From Flavobacteriales bacterium (lineage in GTDB: Bacteria > Bacteroidota > Bacteroidia > Flavobacteriales_F > PHOS-HE28): a DNA stretch of 64,000 bases. The stretch is taken from contig JAIOIH010000086.1 of the NCBI GenBank assembly GCA_019912395.1, forward strand, positions 1 through 64,000. The letters run 5' to 3'. The notes under the pieces were generated by a model. The model was not told the origin of the DNA, searched no databases, and saw nothing but the letters and a program-made list of their open reading frames with translations. Positions 35,380-45,316 of the stretch are shown here, in pieces; within the stretch, counting starts at the first letter, position 1; every line of letters starts with the position of its first letter. The position numbers were made by a program, and so were the translations under genes.

Positions 35380-37488
35380 ATGCGCATCCTCTGCCGGGCA
35401 TCGCGCGCCCTACCGTTCCTGCTTTACCTGCTTCCGGGCTGCGGCACCGGACAGTCACCCGTGAAAGATACCATGCACGTCCACACCAACCGCCTGATCC
35501 ATGAAAGCAGCCCCTACCTGCTGCAGCACGCGCACAACCCGGTGGACTGGTTCCCATGGGGCGACGAGGCGTTCGACAAGGCCAAGGCGGAGAACAAACT
35601 GGTGCTGGTGAGCATCGGCTACAGCAGTTGCCATTGGTGCCATGTGATGGAGCATGAGAGCTTCGAGGACGACAGCGTGGCCAAGGTGATGAACGATCTC
35701 TTCGTCTGCATCAAGGTGGATCGCGAGGAGCGGCCCGACGTGGACCAGGTGTACATGTCCGCCGTACAGCTGATGACCGGCCGCGGCGGCTGGCCCCTGA
35801 ATTGTTTTACCCTGCCGGACGGGAGGCCCGTGTACGGGGGCACCTACTTCCCCAAGGACCAGTGGACACAGGTGCTGGAGCAGCTCGCCGCCACGTGGGC
35901 CAAGGAGCCGATGAAGATGCGGGAATACGCGGAAAAGCTGCATGCCGGCGTGCAGCAAAGCGAGCTGGTGGCCTTGAACACCACGCCGCCCGATCTCACC
36001 CGAAAGGATGCCGAACGGCTGGCCGATGGATTCGCGAAGAACTTCGATACCACGTGGGGCGGACCTGACCATGCACCCAAATTCCCCTTGCCCAATAACT
36101 ACGAGTTCCTGTTGCGCTACGCGAAGACCACCGGTGACAAGGTCATCACGAAACAGGTGCGGCTCACGTTGAACAAGATGTACCAAGGCGGGCTGTTCGA
36201 CCAGGTGGGCGGTGGCTTCGCGCGGTACAGCACCGATATCCGCTGGAAGGTGCCGCACTTCGAGAAGATGCTCTATGACAATGCCCAGCTCATCTCGCTC
36301 TACAGCCATGCGTACCAAGCCTTCCAGGACGAGGCGTACCGCGATGTGGTCATGCGGACGATCGCCTGGGCGGAGCGTGAAATGCGCTCACCCGAAGGCG
36401 CCTTCTACAGTGCGCTGGACGCGGACTCCGAGGGGGAGGAAGGCCGTTTCTACGTGTGGACCGCCGATGAACTGACCGCTGCACTGGGTGACGATGCCCC
36501 CTTCGCCAAGGAATACTACAATGTGGGCGGCGACGGGCTGTGGGAACAGGGCCGGAACATCCTGCTTCGGAATGAAAGCGATGCGGACTTCGCGAAGCGG
36601 AAGGGCATGACGGAGGAGGACCTGCGCAGCACGGTGGCCCGGGTGGATGCGAAGCTGCTGGCCGCACGGGAGGAACGGCCCCACCCCGGACTGGACGACA
36701 AATCGCTCACCTCGTGGAACGCCATGATGGTGACCGGCCTCTGCGATGCGTACGATGCCCTCGGGGACAGCGCATATCTGAAACAGGCCGAACAGACCAT
36801 GCACCTGTTGCTCACCAAGTGCCGGCGTGATGATGGCGGGCTTTGGCACAGTTACAAGAACGGAAAGGCCGCCATTAACGGCTATTTGGAGGACTACAGC
36901 TTTGCCATCGAGGCGTTGGCCGCGCTTTATCAAGTGACGTTCGACGAGTTTTGGCTGAAGGAGGCGCATGCCTTGGCGGAATATGCCATCACCCATTTCC
37001 ACGATGAAAAGAGCGGCATGTTCTGGTTCACCAGCGACCTTGACCCGCCATTGATCGCCCGGCGCATGGAGGTGAACGACAACGTGACCCCCGCCTCCAA
37101 CTCCAGCATGGCCAAGGGGTTGTTCACCTTGGGGCACTTGTACGACGACCAGCGCATGCTCGACATCAGCAAGCAACAGATGAACAATGTCCACGACAGG
37201 ATGCTGGACTACCCCAGCGGCTACTCCAATTGGGCGCTCCTGCTGATGGACCACGTGTATCCGTGGTACGAGATCGCCATCACCGGACCGAAGGCACTGG
37301 GTATAAGGCGGGAGTTCGCGCCGCGCTACATCCCGGGCAGGATCTTTCTCGGCAGCAGCGGGAAAAGCGGATTGCCCTTGTTGGAGGATAAGCTGCTGGA
37401 CCATGCCACCACGATCTTCGTTTGCGAGAACAAGGTGTGCCAACTTCCCGTCACCACCGTGGAAACGGCCATGGAGCAGATGCGATGA
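35380..37488 (+). CDS. Thioredoxin-fold YyaL/SPATA20-like protein (DUF255), lipoprotein form
   Basis: A 702-residue protein. The N-terminus has a hydrophobic stretch ending in LLPGC, so it is probably exported and lipid-anchored. A thioredoxin-like DUF255 domain follows, with [20 protein letters not shown] and the CxxC active-site-like [14 protein letters not shown] (Cys84/Cys87), then [15 protein letters not shown] and [16 protein letters not shown]. The C-terminal ~450 residues form an alpha/alpha-toroid resembling N-acylglucosamine 2-epimerase/mannosidase-like folds ([38 protein letters not shown]). The biochemical activity of the family is not established. The stop overlaps the next gene by 4 bp. 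Confidence 0.88.
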   Translation: MRILCRASRALPFLLYLLPGCGTGQSPVKDTMHVHTNRLIHESSPYLLQHAHNPVDWFPWGDEAFDKAKAENKLVLVSIGYSSCHWCHVMEHESFEDDSVAKVMNDLFVCIKVDREERPDVDQVYMSAVQLMTGRGGWPLNCFTLPDGRPVYGGTYFPKDQWTQVLEQLAATWAKEPMKMREYAEKLHAGVQQSELVALNTTPPDLTRKDAERLADGFAKNFDTTWGGPDHAPKFPLPNNYEFLLRYAKTTGDKVITKQVRLTLNKMYQGGLFDQVGGGFARYSTDIRWKVPHFEKMLYDNAQLISLYSHAYQAFQDEAYRDVVMRTIAWAEREMRSPEGAFYSALDADSEGEEGRFYVWTADELTAALGDDAPFAKEYYNVGGDGLWEQGRNILLRNESDADFAKRKGMTEEDLRSTVARVDAKLLAAREERPHPGLDDKSLTSWNAMMVTGLCDAYDALGDSAYLKQAEQTMHLLLTKCRRDDGGLWHSYKNGKAAINGYLEDYSFAIEALAALYQVTFDEFWLKEAHALAEYAITHFHDEKSGMFWFTSDLDPPLIARRMEVNDNVTPASNSSMAKGLFTLGHLYDDQRMLDISKQQMNNVHDRMLDYPSGYSNWALLLMDHVYPWYEIAITGPKALGIRREFAPRYIPGRIFLGSSGKSGLPLLEDKLLDHATTIFVCENKVCQLPVTTVETAMEQMR

Positions 37489-38384
37489 GGAGATTCCTTG
37501 TGTTGATCGGCGTGCTCACGGCCTGCACGTTCTCCTCGGCCCAAATGCTACTGGTTGAACCCGGACCGGAGGATCCCTCGCTGCTGCGTTTCAATCCGGA
37601 GTTCATCGCGCGCAATGGCGTGAAGAGCGTGAACGGGCAAGCTTGGGTGAAGCGTGATGGCAGGCCCATGGTGGCGCTGGACCGGCACTTCCTCTACCGC
37701 TTCGGGGAAAGCGGCCGCCTGGGCTATTCCAACAACTCCTTCGGCAAGCCGGGCTCCGGCATCGATACGGCTTCGGTGATGTACAGCTATACGGACAGCG
37801 GTCGTCTTTTGCAGGAACTGCACAACGACATCAATGGCTACTATGCCCTGCGAAAGGAATACGATGCGGACGGTAGGTCCGTACACATGCAGAACGTAAG
37901 GTTGGAAAACCTCAGTTCGGACCGGTACCGGTTCGTGGAGGGCAGCAGCACCATCATCAGCGATGAGCGCTATGAATACCGGACGCTGAACGATACGATG
38001 TGGAGGAAGACCTTTCTCAACGACCGCGGCAGGCCCTACCAGGAAGAAACCTTCACGAGGGACCGGCTCGGATACCTGCGCAGCATTGACCGGCTCAACC
38101 TGATCACCCAGCGGCGCGGGCGCACCACCTTCACCTACGATGCCACCGGAAGGCTCGCCGAGCGCAGCGAACAGACCGATCTGGGGAAGCACCATTGGAC
38201 CACCTGGCGCTGGACCTACGATAGTGCGGGCAATCCCTTGACCAGGGACCTTCTCCGGGACAGTGTGCTGGTGCGCCACAGTGAATACCTCTATGCCGAA
38301 GGGACGCTCTTCCTGAAGGCCATCATCACCAAGAACAACGAGACCGGCCTCATTGACATCGTGCGCTACGCAACCACGCGCTGA
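37485..38384 (+). CDS. Secreted protein with YD/RHS-like repeats
   Basis: A 299-residue exported protein. The start at 37485 overlaps the upstream stop (ATGA) and gives a signal peptide ([20 protein letters not shown]). The mature part contains repeated short strands typical of YD/RHS-like sequences: [51 protein letters not shown] and [13 protein letters not shown], roughly every 20-60 residues. It lacks the large RHS core and toxin tip, and no T9SS sorting domain is seen. The function is unknown; the coupling suggests it is expressed with the YyaL-like lipoprotein. Confidence 0.65.
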   Translation: MRRFLVLIGVLTACTFSSAQMLLVEPGPEDPSLLRFNPEFIARNGVKSVNGQAWVKRDGRPMVALDRHFLYRFGESGRLGYSNNSFGKPGSGIDTASVMYSYTDSGRLLQELHNDINGYYALRKEYDADGRSVHMQNVRLENLSSDRYRFVEGSSTIISDERYEYRTLNDTMWRKTFLNDRGRPYQEETFTRDRLGYLRSIDRLNLITQRRGRTTFTYDATGRLAERSEQTDLGKHHWTTWRWTYDSAGNPLTRDLLRDSVLVRHSEYLYAEGTLFLKAIITKNNETGLIDIVRYATTR

Positions 38385-38424
38385 ACAGGCCCGGCATCCA
38401 ACCTCACGATCCCGAACGACCAAC

Positions 38425-38976
38425 ATGGAGACCAGGAAATTCAATCCGTGGCACGATGTGGAACTGGGACCCGATGCCCCCGATGTCGTTCAGGCCATCA
38501 TCGAGATCTCCAAGGGAAGCAAGGCGAAATATGAACTGGACAAGGCCAGCGGCATGTTGCGCTTGGACCGCGTGCTGTATTCCTCGGTCCACTATCCGGC
38601 CAACTACGGCTTCATGCCGCGTACGTTGGGCGACGACCATGACCCGTTGGACATTCTGGTATTGTCACAGATCGATATACAACCGATGTGCATTGCACGC
38701 GCGAAAGTGATCGGCGTAATGCGGATGTTGGACAACGGGGAAGGTGACGACAAGTTGATCGCCGTTGCCGCCGATGACATCAGCATGGCGCACGTCAAGG
38801 GCATTGAGGACCTGCCGGAACACGTGGGTTCGGAGATCATCCAATTCTTCCGCGAATACAAGCGGTTGGAGAACAAGACCGTGGAAGTGGAGGAATTGCA
38901 GGATGAAGTCGTCGCGAAGGAGATCCTGCGGAAGGCGATCACCGACTACAACGCAGCCTATCCCGCGAATTCGTGA
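38425..38976 (+). CDS. ppa: Inorganic pyrophosphatase (family I)
   Basis: A 183-residue cytosolic enzyme hydrolysing pyrophosphate to two phosphates. The start [15 protein letters not shown] fits the family N-terminus. The substrate and metal sites are present: [37 protein letters not shown] (the DxDPxD signature), and a later [11 protein letters not shown] and [20 protein letters not shown]. Length is normal. Translation probably begins at 38425; the in-frame extension to 38353 would run into the previous gene. It is followed after 19 bp by an MFS gene, likely in the same transcript. Confidence 0.95.
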   Translation: METRKFNPWHDVELGPDAPDVVQAIIEISKGSKAKYELDKASGMLRLDRVLYSSVHYPANYGFMPRTLGDDHDPLDILVLSQIDIQPMCIARAKVIGVMRMLDNGEGDDKLIAVAADDISMAHVKGIEDLPEHVGSEIIQFFREYKRLENKTVEVEELQDEVVAKEILRKAITDYNAAYPANS

Positions 38977-38995
38977 CCGATAATGGGACGGAACG

Positions 38996-40204
38996 ATGAA
39001 GCACATCCTCACACGCACCGTATGGGCACTCGGCCTGATCAGTCTGTTCACGGACATGGCGAGCGAGATGCTCTACCCCGTGATGCCGCTCTACCTGAGC
39101 AGCATCGGCTTTTCCGTAGTGTTGATCGGCGTGCTGGAAGGCGTGGCCGAGGCAACGGCGGGGCTTAGCAAGGGCTGGTTCGGCCAGCGCTCGGACCTAC
39201 TGGGGAAGCGTGCACCCTTTGTGCAATGGGGCTATGCATTGAGCGCGGTGAGCAAGCCGATGATGGCCCTGTTCGTCGCACCGCTCTGGGTCTTCTTCGC
39301 TCGCACGGTGGACCGGCTCGGAAAGGGCATCCGTACCGCGGCGCGCGATGCCATGCTGAGCGATGCCTCCACTCCTGCCTCCAAGGGCACAGTGTTCGGT
39401 TTCCACCGGGGCATGGACACCTTGGGTGCCGCCATCGGGCCAGCACTGGCACTGGTCTTCCTTTATTTCCATCCGGACGACTACGTGCCGCTGTTCTTCA
39501 TCGCGTTCATCCCCGGTGCGATCGCCATCGCACTTTCCCTCACCCTGCGCGACCGGTCCGCAAGCCCCACGGCAAGCGTGCGGGAGGCGGGTTTCCTCTC
39601 CTTCCTCGGGTACTGGAAGGTCGCACCCGTTCCATACCGCAAGCTGGTGATCGGCCTCCTACTGTTCGCCCTCTTCAACAGCTCCGACATGTTCCTGCTG
39701 CTGGGCGCGAAAAGCGCGGGAATGAGTGACAGTGCCACCATCGGCGCGTACATTTTCTACAACCTGGTGTTCGCGCTGGCCGCCTTTCCATTGGGCCTGC
39801 TCGCGGACCGGATCGGCCTCAAGAAGATCTTCCTATTGGGATTGGTGCTCTTCGCCATCGTGTACTTCGGCATGGCGCAGCTATCTGCCGCTTTCGGCGA
39901 GGTCGGAATGATCGGGTACGGTGCGCTCTTCCTGCTGTACGGCCTCTACGCAGCGGCCACGGACGGCATCTCCAAGGCATGGGTGGTGAACGTGGCGCGT
40001 CGAGAGGACAGCGCCACGGCGATCGGCTTCCTTGCGGGCCTCCAGAGCCTGTGCGCATTGGTGGCCAGCTCGCTCACCGGCCTGCTCTGGTATGCGTTCG
40101 GCGCGCGGTATGCCTTCCTGGCCACGGCGATCGTCACGGTAATGGTGGTAGCCTATGTGGCAGTGGTTGTACCCGCACCAGCACACGGAAAAGCAGCCCG
40201 ATAG
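38996..40204 (+). CDS. MFS transporter
   Basis: A 402-residue inner-membrane protein with about 12 hydrophobic helices and typical major-facilitator loops: SLFTDMASEMLYPVMPLYL in helix 1, GWFGQRSDLLGKRAPF as the first cytoplasmic loop (motif A-like), VDRLGKGIRTAARDAMLSDAS, and GLLADRIGLKKIFLLGL at the symmetrical loop of the second half. The GxGIRTAARDA stretch resembles a subgroup of uncharacterised MFS proteins common in Proteobacteria and Bacteroidota. The substrate cannot be told. The 170 bp after it up to the kbl stop show no further gene or convincing terminator. Confidence 0.9.
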   Translation: MKHILTRTVWALGLISLFTDMASEMLYPVMPLYLSSIGFSVVLIGVLEGVAEATAGLSKGWFGQRSDLLGKRAPFVQWGYALSAVSKPMMALFVAPLWVFFARTVDRLGKGIRTAARDAMLSDASTPASKGTVFGFHRGMDTLGAAIGPALALVFLYFHPDDYVPLFFIAFIPGAIAIALSLTLRDRSASPTASVREAGFLSFLGYWKVAPVPYRKLVIGLLLFALFNSSDMFLLLGAKSAGMSDSATIGAYIFYNLVFALAAFPLGLLADRIGLKKIFLLGLVLFAIVYFGMAQLSAAFGEVGMIGYGALFLLYGLYAAATDGISKAWVVNVARREDSATAIGFLAGLQSLCALVASSLTGLLWYAFGARYAFLATAIVTVMVVAYVAVVVPAPAHGKAAR

Positions 40205-40374
40205 GAACCCCCAGGGCACCGGATCACCGAGCACCATCGTTCCGCCGAAATCCACTTTGGGCACTGGAGCCACGTTCCTACGGTACTCCTTGCAGCGCCT
40301 GTGAAGGGATCGATGTGTACCCGGTGGAAGAGCCGCAGCACGGAATAGCGGAGGACCGTTCGGGATCGCTTCCG

Positions 40375-41568
40375 TCAGCCGATCACCCCCAGCTCCTTGC
40401 CCACCTTTTCAAATGCCGCCAACGCCTTGTCGATCTGCGCATCTGAATGAGCTGCGCTCAGCTGCACGCGGATGCGAGCCGTGTCCTTGGGAACCACGGG
40501 GAAGAAGAAGCCGATGACGTAGATCCCTTCCTCAAGCAGCTTGTCGGCCATCACTTGGCTGAGCTTGGCATCACCGAGCATCACGGGCACGATCGCCGCT
40601 CCAGCCCCACGCGTCTCGAAGCCGAGCTTCTCGATGCCTGTTCGGAAACGGTCCACGTTCCTTTCCAAGCGGTCCCGCAGCTCGGTGGAGGAACTCAACA
40701 GGTCGATCACCTTGATGCTCGCTCCCACGATCACCGGTGTAAGGGAATTGCTGAAGAGATAGGGGCGTGAGCGCTGGCGGAGCATGTCAATGATCTCCTT
40801 CCGCCCCGTGGTATACCCGCCCATCGCACCACCCAGGGCCTTGCCCAACGTGCCGGTGATGATGTCCACCCGGCCCATCACGCCGCAATGTTCAATGCTG
40901 CCACGACCGGTCTTGCCGATGAAGCCCGTGGCATGGCAGTCGTCCACCATCACCAGCGCATCGTACTTGTCCGCGAGGTCGCACACGCCCTTGAGGTCCG
41001 CGATGATCCCGTCCATGCTGAAAACCCCGTCCGTGACGATGATGATGTTGTTGGCACCGTCCGCCCGTGCCATCTTCAGCTGGACTTCCAGGTCCGCCAT
41101 GTCGTTGTTCGCATAGCGGTAGCGCATGGCCTTGCACAGGCGCACCCCGTCGATGATGCTGGCGTGGTTGAGCGAATCGCTGATGATGGCATCCTCCTGC
41201 CCGAGCAGCGGCTCGAATACTCCTCCATTGGCATCGAAGCAGGCGGCATAGAGAATGGTATCCTCCGTTCCATGGAATTGGGCCAGCTTCCGTTCCAATT
41301 CCTTGTGGATGTCCTGCGTGCCGCAAATGAAGCGCACGCTGCTCATGCCGTAGCCGTGGGAGTCCAGCGCGGCATGGGCCGCCTTCACCACTTCGGGGTT
41401 CGAGCTTAGGCCGAGGTAGTTGTTGGCACAGAAATTCAGCACCTGCTCACCATTGACGGTGATCTCCGCACCCTGTTCACTGGTGATGATGCGCTCGCGT
41501 TTGTACAGGCCCGCCTCCTCGATCGCTGCGAGTTCCGTTGTCAGGTGGTCCTTGATCTTTCCGTACAT
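40375..41568 (-). CDS. kbl: Glycine C-acetyltransferase (2-amino-3-ketobutyrate CoA ligase)
   Basis: A 397-residue PLP enzyme of the alpha-oxoamine synthase family, nearly the size of E. coli Kbl. It cleaves 2-amino-3-oxobutyrate with CoA to glycine and acetyl-CoA in threonine breakdown. Motifs include [48 protein letters not shown] (Asp/His at ~209-212) and the PLP-lysine [10 protein letters not shown] (~Lys243). The start MYGKIKDHL at 41568 is preferred because a longer frame to 41772 would include the promoter element at 41603. No threonine dehydrogenase gene is adjacent. Related 8-amino-7-oxononanoate synthases are similar, but the N-terminus and HDIHK-type motifs favour Kbl. Confidence 0.9.
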   Translation of the reverse strand: MYGKIKDHLTTELAAIEEAGLYKRERIITSEQGAEITVNGEQVLNFCANNYLGLSSNPEVVKAAHAALDSHGYGMSSVRFICGTQDIHKELERKLAQFHGTEDTILYAACFDANGGVFEPLLGQEDAIISDSLNHASIIDGVRLCKAMRYRYANNDMADLEVQLKMARADGANNIIIVTDGVFSMDGIIADLKGVCDLADKYDALVMVDDCHATGFIGKTGRGSIEHCGVMGRVDIITGTLGKALGGAMGGYTTGRKEIIDMLRQRSRPYLFSNSLTPVIVGASIKVIDLLSSSTELRDRLERNVDRFRTGIEKLGFETRGAGAAIVPVMLGDAKLSQVMADKLLEEGIYVIGFFFPVVPKDTARIRVQLSAAHSDAQIDKALAAFEKVGKELGVIG

Positions 41569-41602
41569 GTGCTGGTTGTTTTTGCGGTTGCTCCGCCGCC
41601 CG

Positions 41603-41610
41603 CGAAGGTA
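41603..41610 (-). promoter_or_regulatory. -7 promoter element of kbl
   Basis: On the minus strand this reads TACCTTCG, matching the TAnnTTYG form seen in this window, 34 nt before the kbl ATG. A TTG lies 15 nt further upstream. Confidence 0.4.
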
Positions 41611-41771
41611 TTGACCGGAAATTTGCAACGGGCCACCCTCCAGAACAAGGTCCACACGGCAGAAATCCCAGGAAATCAAACGACCGTCGTGCCGAATCGG
41701 GACTTCAATCCCGGGAATCGGTTGTTCCGCGGTCTCGTTTTCCGCTATTATTGCCACCATCCCGTACGCCA

Positions 41772-42692
41772 ATGCGCAAGTTCGTCACCAAATTCCCCGT
41801 GCTCACCTTCACGGCCCTCACGCTGGGGTTCCAATTCCTGATGGTCGCGTTCCTGGCCTATCGTTTGGAGGAGGGGCAGCGCTTGCACGATGATCCCACG
41901 GCGCACATGGTGTTCCGGTTCCGGGTGTTCGGGCCGCTTGCCTTCTCCATGCTTGTTTCGTTCTACCTCGAAGGGAATCAGGGCCTGCGCAACTTGTTCG
42001 GCTCCTATTTCAAATGGAAGGCCCCCCCCGGTTTCTACGCCCTGGCCTTGTCGTGGAAGTTCCTCTATTTTTACGCTGGCATTCTGCTGTTGACCTTGTT
42101 CGGCATTATCGAATGGCCCGGCTGGGTGGTGGATAATTTCTTCACCGGTACCCATCAACAAGCCATTAACCTCCTGTTCAGTCTCGGATTCATCGTGGGC
42201 ATCGCCTTCGTGGAGGAGACGGCGTGGATGAAATTCTCCGTAACGCGGTTGCAGGGCCGCTATTCCGCGCTCGCTTCCTGCACCATCGTGGGCGTGGCTT
42301 GGGGCCTCTGGTACCTGCCCATGCTGCTGGTGGGCGAAGGCGTACCGGACGGCTTCATCGCGCCGGTGTTCATGGCCAGCATGCTTTCCTTGACGATCCT
42401 CCTGGGCTGGATGTTCAACATGACGCGTTCCGGACCGATCCTGTTGATCGCGCAGATCATCAGCAACTGTGCCTTCTTCATGGTGCCGGCATTCACTGGC
42501 GAGGAAGGCGTGGACCCCACGAACATCAATGCGTTCGTGGCGATGAACTGCTTGGGTTCACTGATCCTGGTCCTGATCTTCGGCTGGCGTGAACTGGGGA
42601 CCCGGAAACGAGCTGTTTGGGGCGAGGGCGCGCAGCCTGCCGCGGCTCCTGTGCTTCAGCCCTTGCCCACCACGCGGGGCACCTTGAAGTAA
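41772..42692 (+). CDS. CPBP-family (CAAX protease-like) membrane protein lacking canonical catalytic residues
   Basis: A 306-residue polytopic membrane protein with about eight hydrophobic helices and the overall pattern of the CPBP/Abi family. Motif 1 reads VEETAWMKF (Glu148-Glu149) where the usual form is EExxWRG, so the Arg is replaced by Met. Motif 2 reads WGLWYLP, with Tyr181 where the second-motif His is expected. It may be inactive as a protease or use a variant site. The start MRKFVTKF is favoured over 41751. The 3' end overlaps the convergent gatC gene by 37 bp. Its role is unknown. Confidence 0.72.
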   Translation: MRKFVTKFPVLTFTALTLGFQFLMVAFLAYRLEEGQRLHDDPTAHMVFRFRVFGPLAFSMLVSFYLEGNQGLRNLFGSYFKWKAPPGFYALALSWKFLYFYAGILLLTLFGIIEWPGWVVDNFFTGTHQQAINLLFSLGFIVGIAFVEETAWMKFSVTRLQGRYSALASCTIVGVAWGLWYLPMLLVGEGVPDGFIAPVFMASMLSLTILLGWMFNMTRSGPILLIAQIISNCAFFMVPAFTGEEGVDPTNINAFVAMNCLGSLILVLIFGWRELGTRKRAVWGEGAQPAAAPVLQPLPTTRGTLK

Positions 42693-42952
42693 TCGCTGTC
42701 CTTTACCGGGGAATTCCCCAACGCCTGTTCCTTGGTGATCTCCAGGGCCGGATCGTCCGCTCGGAGAACATTCATCTCGTCGGTCATGAAGATCAGGGGT
42801 TCCACCCCGGCGGTGTCCACTTGGTTGAGCACCTCCACGAAATCGATCACCCGCTGCATATCGCCCAGCATTGCGGCACGCACGGTCGGCTCCCGCATGT
42901 CCAAGCGGGCCAGTTCGGCGATGCGATCCAGGGTGGTTTCGTCGATCTTCAT
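42656..42952 (-). CDS. gatC: Asp-tRNA(Asn)/Glu-tRNA(Gln) amidotransferase subunit GatC
   Basis: A 98-residue small subunit of the GatCAB transamidosome, which converts misacylated Glu-tRNA(Gln) or Asp-tRNA(Asn). The family pattern is clear: the N-terminal helix MKIDETTLDRIAELARLDM, the middle DMQRVIDFVEVLNQVDTAGVEPL, and the C-terminal [33 protein letters not shown]. Length is standard. gatA and gatB are not in the window. It follows the acyltransferase start region: its ATG overlaps the plsC-like stop, so plsC and gatC are coupled on the minus strand. Confidence 0.95.
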   Translation of the reverse strand: MKIDETTLDRIAELARLDMREPTVRAAMLGDMQRVIDFVEVLNQVDTAGVEPLIFMTDEMNVLRADDPALEITKEQALGNSPVKDSDYFKVPRVVGKG

Positions 42953-43713
42953 TTCATGGGATATTCGTCCCGCAGTGGTTTCTCGATGGCCTCGAACACG
43001 CGGCGGCGCAAGGTATTGACATCCATGGATCCCATGCCCTTGGTTTCGATGGCAGGGTGGACCACGGTGCGCGCGATGCCGGGCCGCCCCCTGCTCATGA
43101 GCTGTTCGGGATCGCCGAAAAGCCTCCAGTTGTCCAGGAAAGTGATCGGTACGATGGGCACTTCCTTCTTGATCGCCAGCCTGAACGCTCCGTCCTTGAA
43201 CGGGTTCATGCGAGGGGCATCCCTCGGAATGGTGCCCTCGGGGAAGATACTCACGGAAATGCCGCGATCCAGGGCTTTGCCGGCCTTCATCAACGCCCTT
43301 GCGGCCTCCATGCCATTGTCACGGTTCACCGCTATGTGCATGTCCTGAAAGAAGATGTTGAACAGCGGCCAGCGGAGCAATTCCTGCTTGCCCATGAAAA
43401 GGAAAAGGTCCGGCAGGACATTGAACGTGTGGATGATGTCCAGATAGCTGCTGTGGTTCAAGCAAACGATATAGGGGGGTGGAGGCAACGGCGCCTCCCA
43501 TCGGATACGCAACGGCACCATGCAGGAGAAACCCAAAAACTTTCCCCAAGCACGCATCAATCGGAAGGCCGCCGGGTATCCTGCCGGGGTGCGAAGCATG
43601 ACCCGGAAAGGAATGTAAAGTAGCAGCAGCGACAGCGAGAAGACCAGGACAAACCACAGTTTAAAAAGTCCGCGTGGGAGAAGGAAGACCCATTTCAACG
43701 CACTGCTGCGCAT
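42949..43713 (-). CDS. 1-acyl-sn-glycerol-3-phosphate acyltransferase (PlsC family)
   Basis: A 254-residue membrane-associated acyltransferase that makes phosphatidic acid from lysophosphatidic acid. An N-terminal hydrophobic helix (~17-38) precedes the catalytic NHSSYLD (HxxxxD, His87-Asp92). Motif II lies near AVNRDN, and motif III FPEGTIPRDAP binds the acceptor phosphate; VPIVPITF is motif IV. The start MRSSALKWVF at 43713 is chosen over 43989, whose extra residues overlap the divergent trpS start region. Other lysophospholipid acyltransferases share these motifs, so the substrate is family-based. The stop overlaps the gatC start. Confidence 0.88.
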   Translation of the reverse strand: MRSSALKWVFLLPRGLFKLWFVLVFSLSLLLLYIPFRVMLRTPAGYPAAFRLMRAWGKFLGFSCMVPLRIRWEAPLPPPPYIVCLNHSSYLDIIHTFNVLPDLFLFMGKQELLRWPLFNIFFQDMHIAVNRDNGMEAARALMKAGKALDRGISVSIFPEGTIPRDAPRMNPFKDGAFRLAIKKEVPIVPITFLDNWRLFGDPEQLMSRGRPGIARTVVHPAIETKGMGSMDVNTLRRRVFEAIEKPLRDEYPMK

Positions 43714-43803
43714 GCTTTCGCCGTCGGCCACGGTGGACGTGGGCTGTGATTTTCGGTTGTATGGCACTGGCTGGTCGGACAAAAGAAGGGCGAAACTACC
43801 CTC

Positions 43804-43811
43804 TATATTCG
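43804..43811 (+). promoter_or_regulatory. -7 promoter element of trpS
   Basis: TATATTCG, one base from TAnnTTTG and matching the TTCG variant of other genes here, 46 nt upstream of the trpS ATG. Confidence 0.4.
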
Positions 43812-43857
43812 TCCCCCACAGTAATCTGATCTCGGCTTCGGCCCACGGCAGCCCTCC

Positions 43858-44838
43858 ATGCGCATCCTCACCGGTATCCAAAGCACCGGGATTCCTCATT
43901 TGGGGAATCTCCTGGGCGCCATCCTCCCCGCGATCTCCATGGGTCGCTCCGAAGGGAACGATGGCTTCCTGTTCATCGCGGACCTGCACTCATTCACCAC
44001 CGTGCGCGATCCCGTCCAACTGCGCGAGAACACCTATGCGGTGGCCGCTGCTTGGCTGGCCTGCGGATTGGATGTGGACAAGGTGACATTTTACCGGCAA
44101 AGCGATGTGGCCGAGGTTACGGAACTCGCTTGGCACTTGGGTTGTCTTACGCCATATCCGATGTTGGCGAATGCCCACTCCTTCAAGGATAAGAGCGAGA
44201 ACGTGAGCCAAGTGAACGCGGGCCTCTTCTATTACCCCGTGCTGATGGCCGCGGACATTCTGCTCTACGATACCAACCTGGTGCCGGTGGGCAAGGACCA
44301 GAAGCAACACCTGGAGATCACCCGCGACATTGCCAGTGCCTTCAATCGGGCCTATGGCGAGGACACCTTCGTGATGCCCGAGGCGAAGATCGACGGAGCC
44401 CTGATGACCATTCCCGGAACGGACGGGCGAAAAATGAGCAAGAGCTACGGCAACACCATCAACATCTTCCTGCCCGAAAAGGAGCTGAAAAAACAGGTGA
44501 TGGGGATCGTGACCGACAGCAAGACGCTGGAAGAACCGAAGGTTCCGGAGACGGACAACGTGTTCCAGCTTTTCAAGCTACTGGCACCGCCGCAGGCCGT
44601 GCAGGCGATGGAGGCGAAGTACCGGGCCGGAGGGTACGGCTATGGCCATGCAAAGAAGGAACTGCTGGATCTGTTGCTTTCGCGCTTCTCCAAGGAGCGG
44701 GAGATCTTTCATGAACTGATGGAGGACCGGGACAAGCTGGATGAACAGCTGCGCATCGGTGCCGTGAAAGCACGTGCCGTGGCGCGGAAAACACTGGACC
44801 GGGTACGACAGCGCACGGGATATGCTGCCCGGAATTGA
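43858..44838 (+). CDS. trpS: Tryptophanyl-tRNA synthetase
   Basis: A 326-residue class Ic synthetase charging tRNA-Trp. The HIGH-like motif is PHLGN (13-17) after RILTGIQSTG, and the KMSKS loop is intact at 192-196. FIADLHSFTT, YRQSDVAEVTELAW, VLMAADILLYDTNLVPVGKDQKQHLEITRDIA and IPGTDGRKMSKSYGN are family hallmarks. Length is typical for bacterial TrpRS. It has its own promoter element, is divergent from plsC, and is not preceded by a recognisable T-box or attenuator. Confidence 0.96.
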   Translation: MRILTGIQSTGIPHLGNLLGAILPAISMGRSEGNDGFLFIADLHSFTTVRDPVQLRENTYAVAAAWLACGLDVDKVTFYRQSDVAEVTELAWHLGCLTPYPMLANAHSFKDKSENVSQVNAGLFYYPVLMAADILLYDTNLVPVGKDQKQHLEITRDIASAFNRAYGEDTFVMPEAKIDGALMTIPGTDGRKMSKSYGNTINIFLPEKELKKQVMGIVTDSKTLEEPKVPETDNVFQLFKLLAPPQAVQAMEAKYRAGGYGYGHAKKELLDLLLSRFSKEREIFHELMEDRDKLDEQLRIGAVKARAVARKTLDRVRQRTGYAARN

Positions 44839-44918
44839 GCCGACTGACCGGTCCTTTCACGTGAGTTTTGTTGATAACCCCATACCGGCAACTTGCACTC
44901 CGGGGCATTTATGTCCAT

Positions 44919-44926
44919 TACATTGC
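44919..44926 (+). promoter_or_regulatory. -7-like element of the DUF5679 gene
   Basis: TACATTGC preceded by a TTG at 44893-44895 (23-nt spacing). TACATTG also occurs upstream of the HD-domain gene (25675-25681, minus) and the gliding adhesin gene (56990-56996). Confidence 0.4.
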
Positions 44927-44973
44927 CATGAACCTCTCCGGGCAACTTGGCTTGGAGCAAAAAACAGAAGGAA

Positions 44974-45129
44974 ATGGCAGCAGTAGTTGAAGCGTATTGC
45001 GTGAAGTGCAAGGCCAAGCGCAACATGAAGGATGCCGGTGAAGTGACGATGGCCAATGGCCGTAGGGCCATGAAGGGCAAGTGCCCTGAGTGCGGTACGG
45101 GCATGTTCAAGATCTTGGGCAAGGCTTGA
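44974..45129 (+). CDS. DUF5679 zinc-ribbon-like small protein
   Basis: A 51-residue protein starting MAAVVEAYCVKCKAKRNMKD. Two CxxC pairs (YCVKCK and KCPECG) suggest a structural zinc ribbon. The intervening AGEVTMANGRRAMKG and the ending GMFKILGKA match the DUF5679 pattern, found as single-domain proteins across bacteria. Its role is unknown; zinc or nucleic-acid binding is a guess from the fold. A non-ATG extension to 44947 is possible. A 20-codon frame (44928-44990) starts just after the promoter and overlaps this start, so it could act as a leader. A hairpin follows the stop. Confidence 0.75.
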   Translation: MAAVVEAYCVKCKAKRNMKDAGEVTMANGRRAMKGKCPECGTGMFKILGKA

Positions 45130-45134
45130 CCGAT

Positions 45135-45166
45135 CGGTGCCGTCCCTCCTTTTTGGGGCGGCACCG
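45135..45166 (+). terminator. Hairpin after the DUF5679 gene
   Basis: CGGTGCCG (45135-45142) pairs with CGGCACCG (45159-45166), extended by CCC/GGG inside. There is no T-run after it. The stretch from here to 45316 holds no recognisable gene; a 77-codon minus-strand frame there has no family resemblance. Confidence 0.55.
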
Positions 45167-45316
45167 GTCCGGTTCGTTCATGGGCAGGTGCCGTCATCAC
45201 CGCCAGCGTTCGATCCTTTATAGACAGCATTGATCCCGATTCGCGGAGGCAATGCGTCCTTGGCCCCGGTATTGGTCATGCTTCCAGTTGTCCGTGCGGG
45301 GCAGCGCATCGGCCTA

